From Bizionia sp. (lineage in GTDB: Bacteria > Bacteroidota > Bacteroidia > Flavobacteriales > Flavobacteriaceae): a stretch of 5,774 nucleotides of DNA. The notes below the pieces were generated by a model. The model searched no databases. It saw only the letters and a list, made by a program, of their open reading frames with translations, and had not been told where the DNA came from. This document shows positions 4,954 through 5,774 of this stretch, piece by piece; positions within the stretch are counted from its first letter, which is position 1, and each line of letters starts with the position of its first letter. The DNA is taken from positions 1 through 5,774 of the forward strand of contig JAGPVI010000037.1 in the NCBI GenBank assembly GCA_018067115.1, in the 5' to 3' direction. A program made the position numbers and the translations under genes.

Positions 4954-5774
4954 TTACTGATTTATAGCTAATAAATCTTCAATAAAATGTCTAGTATTCG
5001 ATAGTCTAGGTATTTTATGTTGTCCGCCCAGTTTGTCGTTATTTTTTAACCAGTCGTAAAATAAATGCGGTCGTGCGATATTAATTTTCGGCTTGTTTAA
5101 CGTCATATTATTATAACGTTTTGCTTCGTAATCTGAGTTTAAAGCTTTTAAGGCATTATCGAATAACTCATTAAAATAGTCAATATCCTTTGGAGGTGTT
5201 TTAAATTCAATGAGCCATTCATGTGCACCTTTTTCTCTCCCTTCCATAAAAATAGGGGCTGCAGTATAATCTACTATTTCAGCAAAAGTTTTTTTACATA
5301 CACGTTTAAGCGCTTCTTCGGCATTTTCTATAATTAATTCTTCGCCAAAAACATTAATATGATGTTTTGTTCTGCCGGTTACTTTTATACGATAGGGGTT
5401 CACCGATGTAAATCGTACCGTATCTCCAATATTATAGCGCCATAAACCAGCATTCGTAGTTATAATTACGGCATAGTTTTTTCCGCGTTCTACTAAACTT
5501 AGCGGAATTACTTTTTCTTCCAGTGTACCATAAGTGTCCATTGGAATAAACTCATAGAAAATACCATAATCAAGCATGAGTAAAAGTTCGCTAGAATTGT
5601 TAAGATCCTGAATGGCGAAAAATCCTTCCGAAGCATTATAAATCTCGTAATACCTAAAGTCTTCCCGAGGTAAAATACTTTTATACTGTTCTACGTACGG
5701 ATTAAAACTTACGCCACCGTGAAAATAAACTTCTAGATTGGGCCAGATATCGAAAATGGAGTCTTTGTCGCTAT
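4954..5774 (-). CDS. GH3-family adenylate-forming enzyme (N-terminal part outside window)
   Basis: The C-terminal 272 residues of a GH3 auxin-responsive-promoter family protein. The frame is open to the window edge. The ATG at 5577 is internal, because 65 further in-frame codons upstream read as conserved GH3 sequence (IWPNLEVYFHGGVSFNPY). Motifs seen are YNASEGFFAIQ at visible residues 45-55 (adenylate-binding region) and GLWRYNIGDTVRF at 109-121 (counterpart of the plant YR-x-GD motif). GRTKHHINVFGEEL at 133-146 is the hinge into the small C-terminal domain. Bacterial members are about 500 residues, so about half is missing. Plant GH3 enzymes adenylate carboxylic acids such as indole-acetate or jasmonate and join them to amino acids; bacterial substrates are largely unknown, so only an acyl-adenylate-forming role is proposed. 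It converges on clpX and is not part of its operon. Confidence 0.93.
   Translation of the reverse strand, partial: SDKDSIFDIWPNLEVYFHGGVSFNPYVEQYKSILPREDFRYYEIYNASEGFFAIQDLNNSSELLLMLDYGIFYEFIPMDTYGTLEEKVIPLSLVERGKNYAVIITTNAGLWRYNIGDTVRFTSVNPYRIKVTGRTKHHINVFGEELIIENAEEALKRVCKKTFAEIVDYTAAPIFMEGREKGAHEWLIEFKTPPKDIDYFNELFDNALKALNSDYEAKRYNNMTLNKPKINIARPHLFYDWLKNNDKLGGQHKIPRLSNTRHFIEDLLAINQ

Noticed and set aside
5575..5577. ATG at 5577 as the start of the minus-strand gene
   Set aside because: The 65 in-frame codons upstream read as conserved GH3 sequence including the ASEG motif, so the gene runs off the window.

Overview
The window reads as a piece of a Bacteroidota chromosome, most likely Flavobacteriaceae. 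The DNA is AT-rich. Starts are preceded by A/T-rich leaders with no Shine-Dalgarno sequence. One promoter matches the Bacteroidota consensus (TTTG, 19 bases, TAnnTTTG). The ClpP, ClpX, trigger factor and GH3 proteins all carry sequence variants typical of this phylum. The species assignment is an inference from these features; no search was run.

Layout. Bases 2-562 (+) are the 3' part of an alpha/beta-hydrolase gene resembling the YbfF esterase group; its 5' end lies outside the window. Bases 585-926 (+) encode a 113-residue four-helix membrane protein of the YvlD / Phage_holin_4_2 family. A short intergenic region follows, with a strong consensus promoter inside an inverted repeat. Next come tig (trigger factor, 1075-2403), clpP (2588-3262) and clpX (3322-4554), all on the + strand. 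Hairpins lie between tig and clpP, in the clpP leader, and between clpP and clpX. A classic intrinsic terminator closes clpX at 4575-4608. Bases 4609-4953 hold no gene but contain a palindrome, a nested stem structure ending in seven T, and an AT-rich hairpin. From 4954 to the window edge, on the - strand, is the C-terminal part of a GH3-family gene (adenylate-forming acyl amide synthetase type); its N-terminal part is outside the window.

How the genes work together. tig-clpP-clpX is a widely conserved protein-quality cluster. Trigger factor binds nascent chains at the ribosome exit tunnel. ClpX unfolds tagged or damaged proteins and feeds them to the ClpP serine protease chamber. All catalytic residues of ClpP and ClpX are present. 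The hairpins between the genes suggest they are not expressed as one uniform transcript, though a partly shared transcript is plausible.

No previously undescribed system is evident. This is a core housekeeping locus. The items most worth a second look are the structured, T-tailed element downstream of clpX, the inverted repeat around the tig promoter, the hairpins flanking clpP, and the lineage-specific protein variants: a degenerate PPIase domain in Tig, a VGY docking loop in ClpX and a long ClpP N-terminus.
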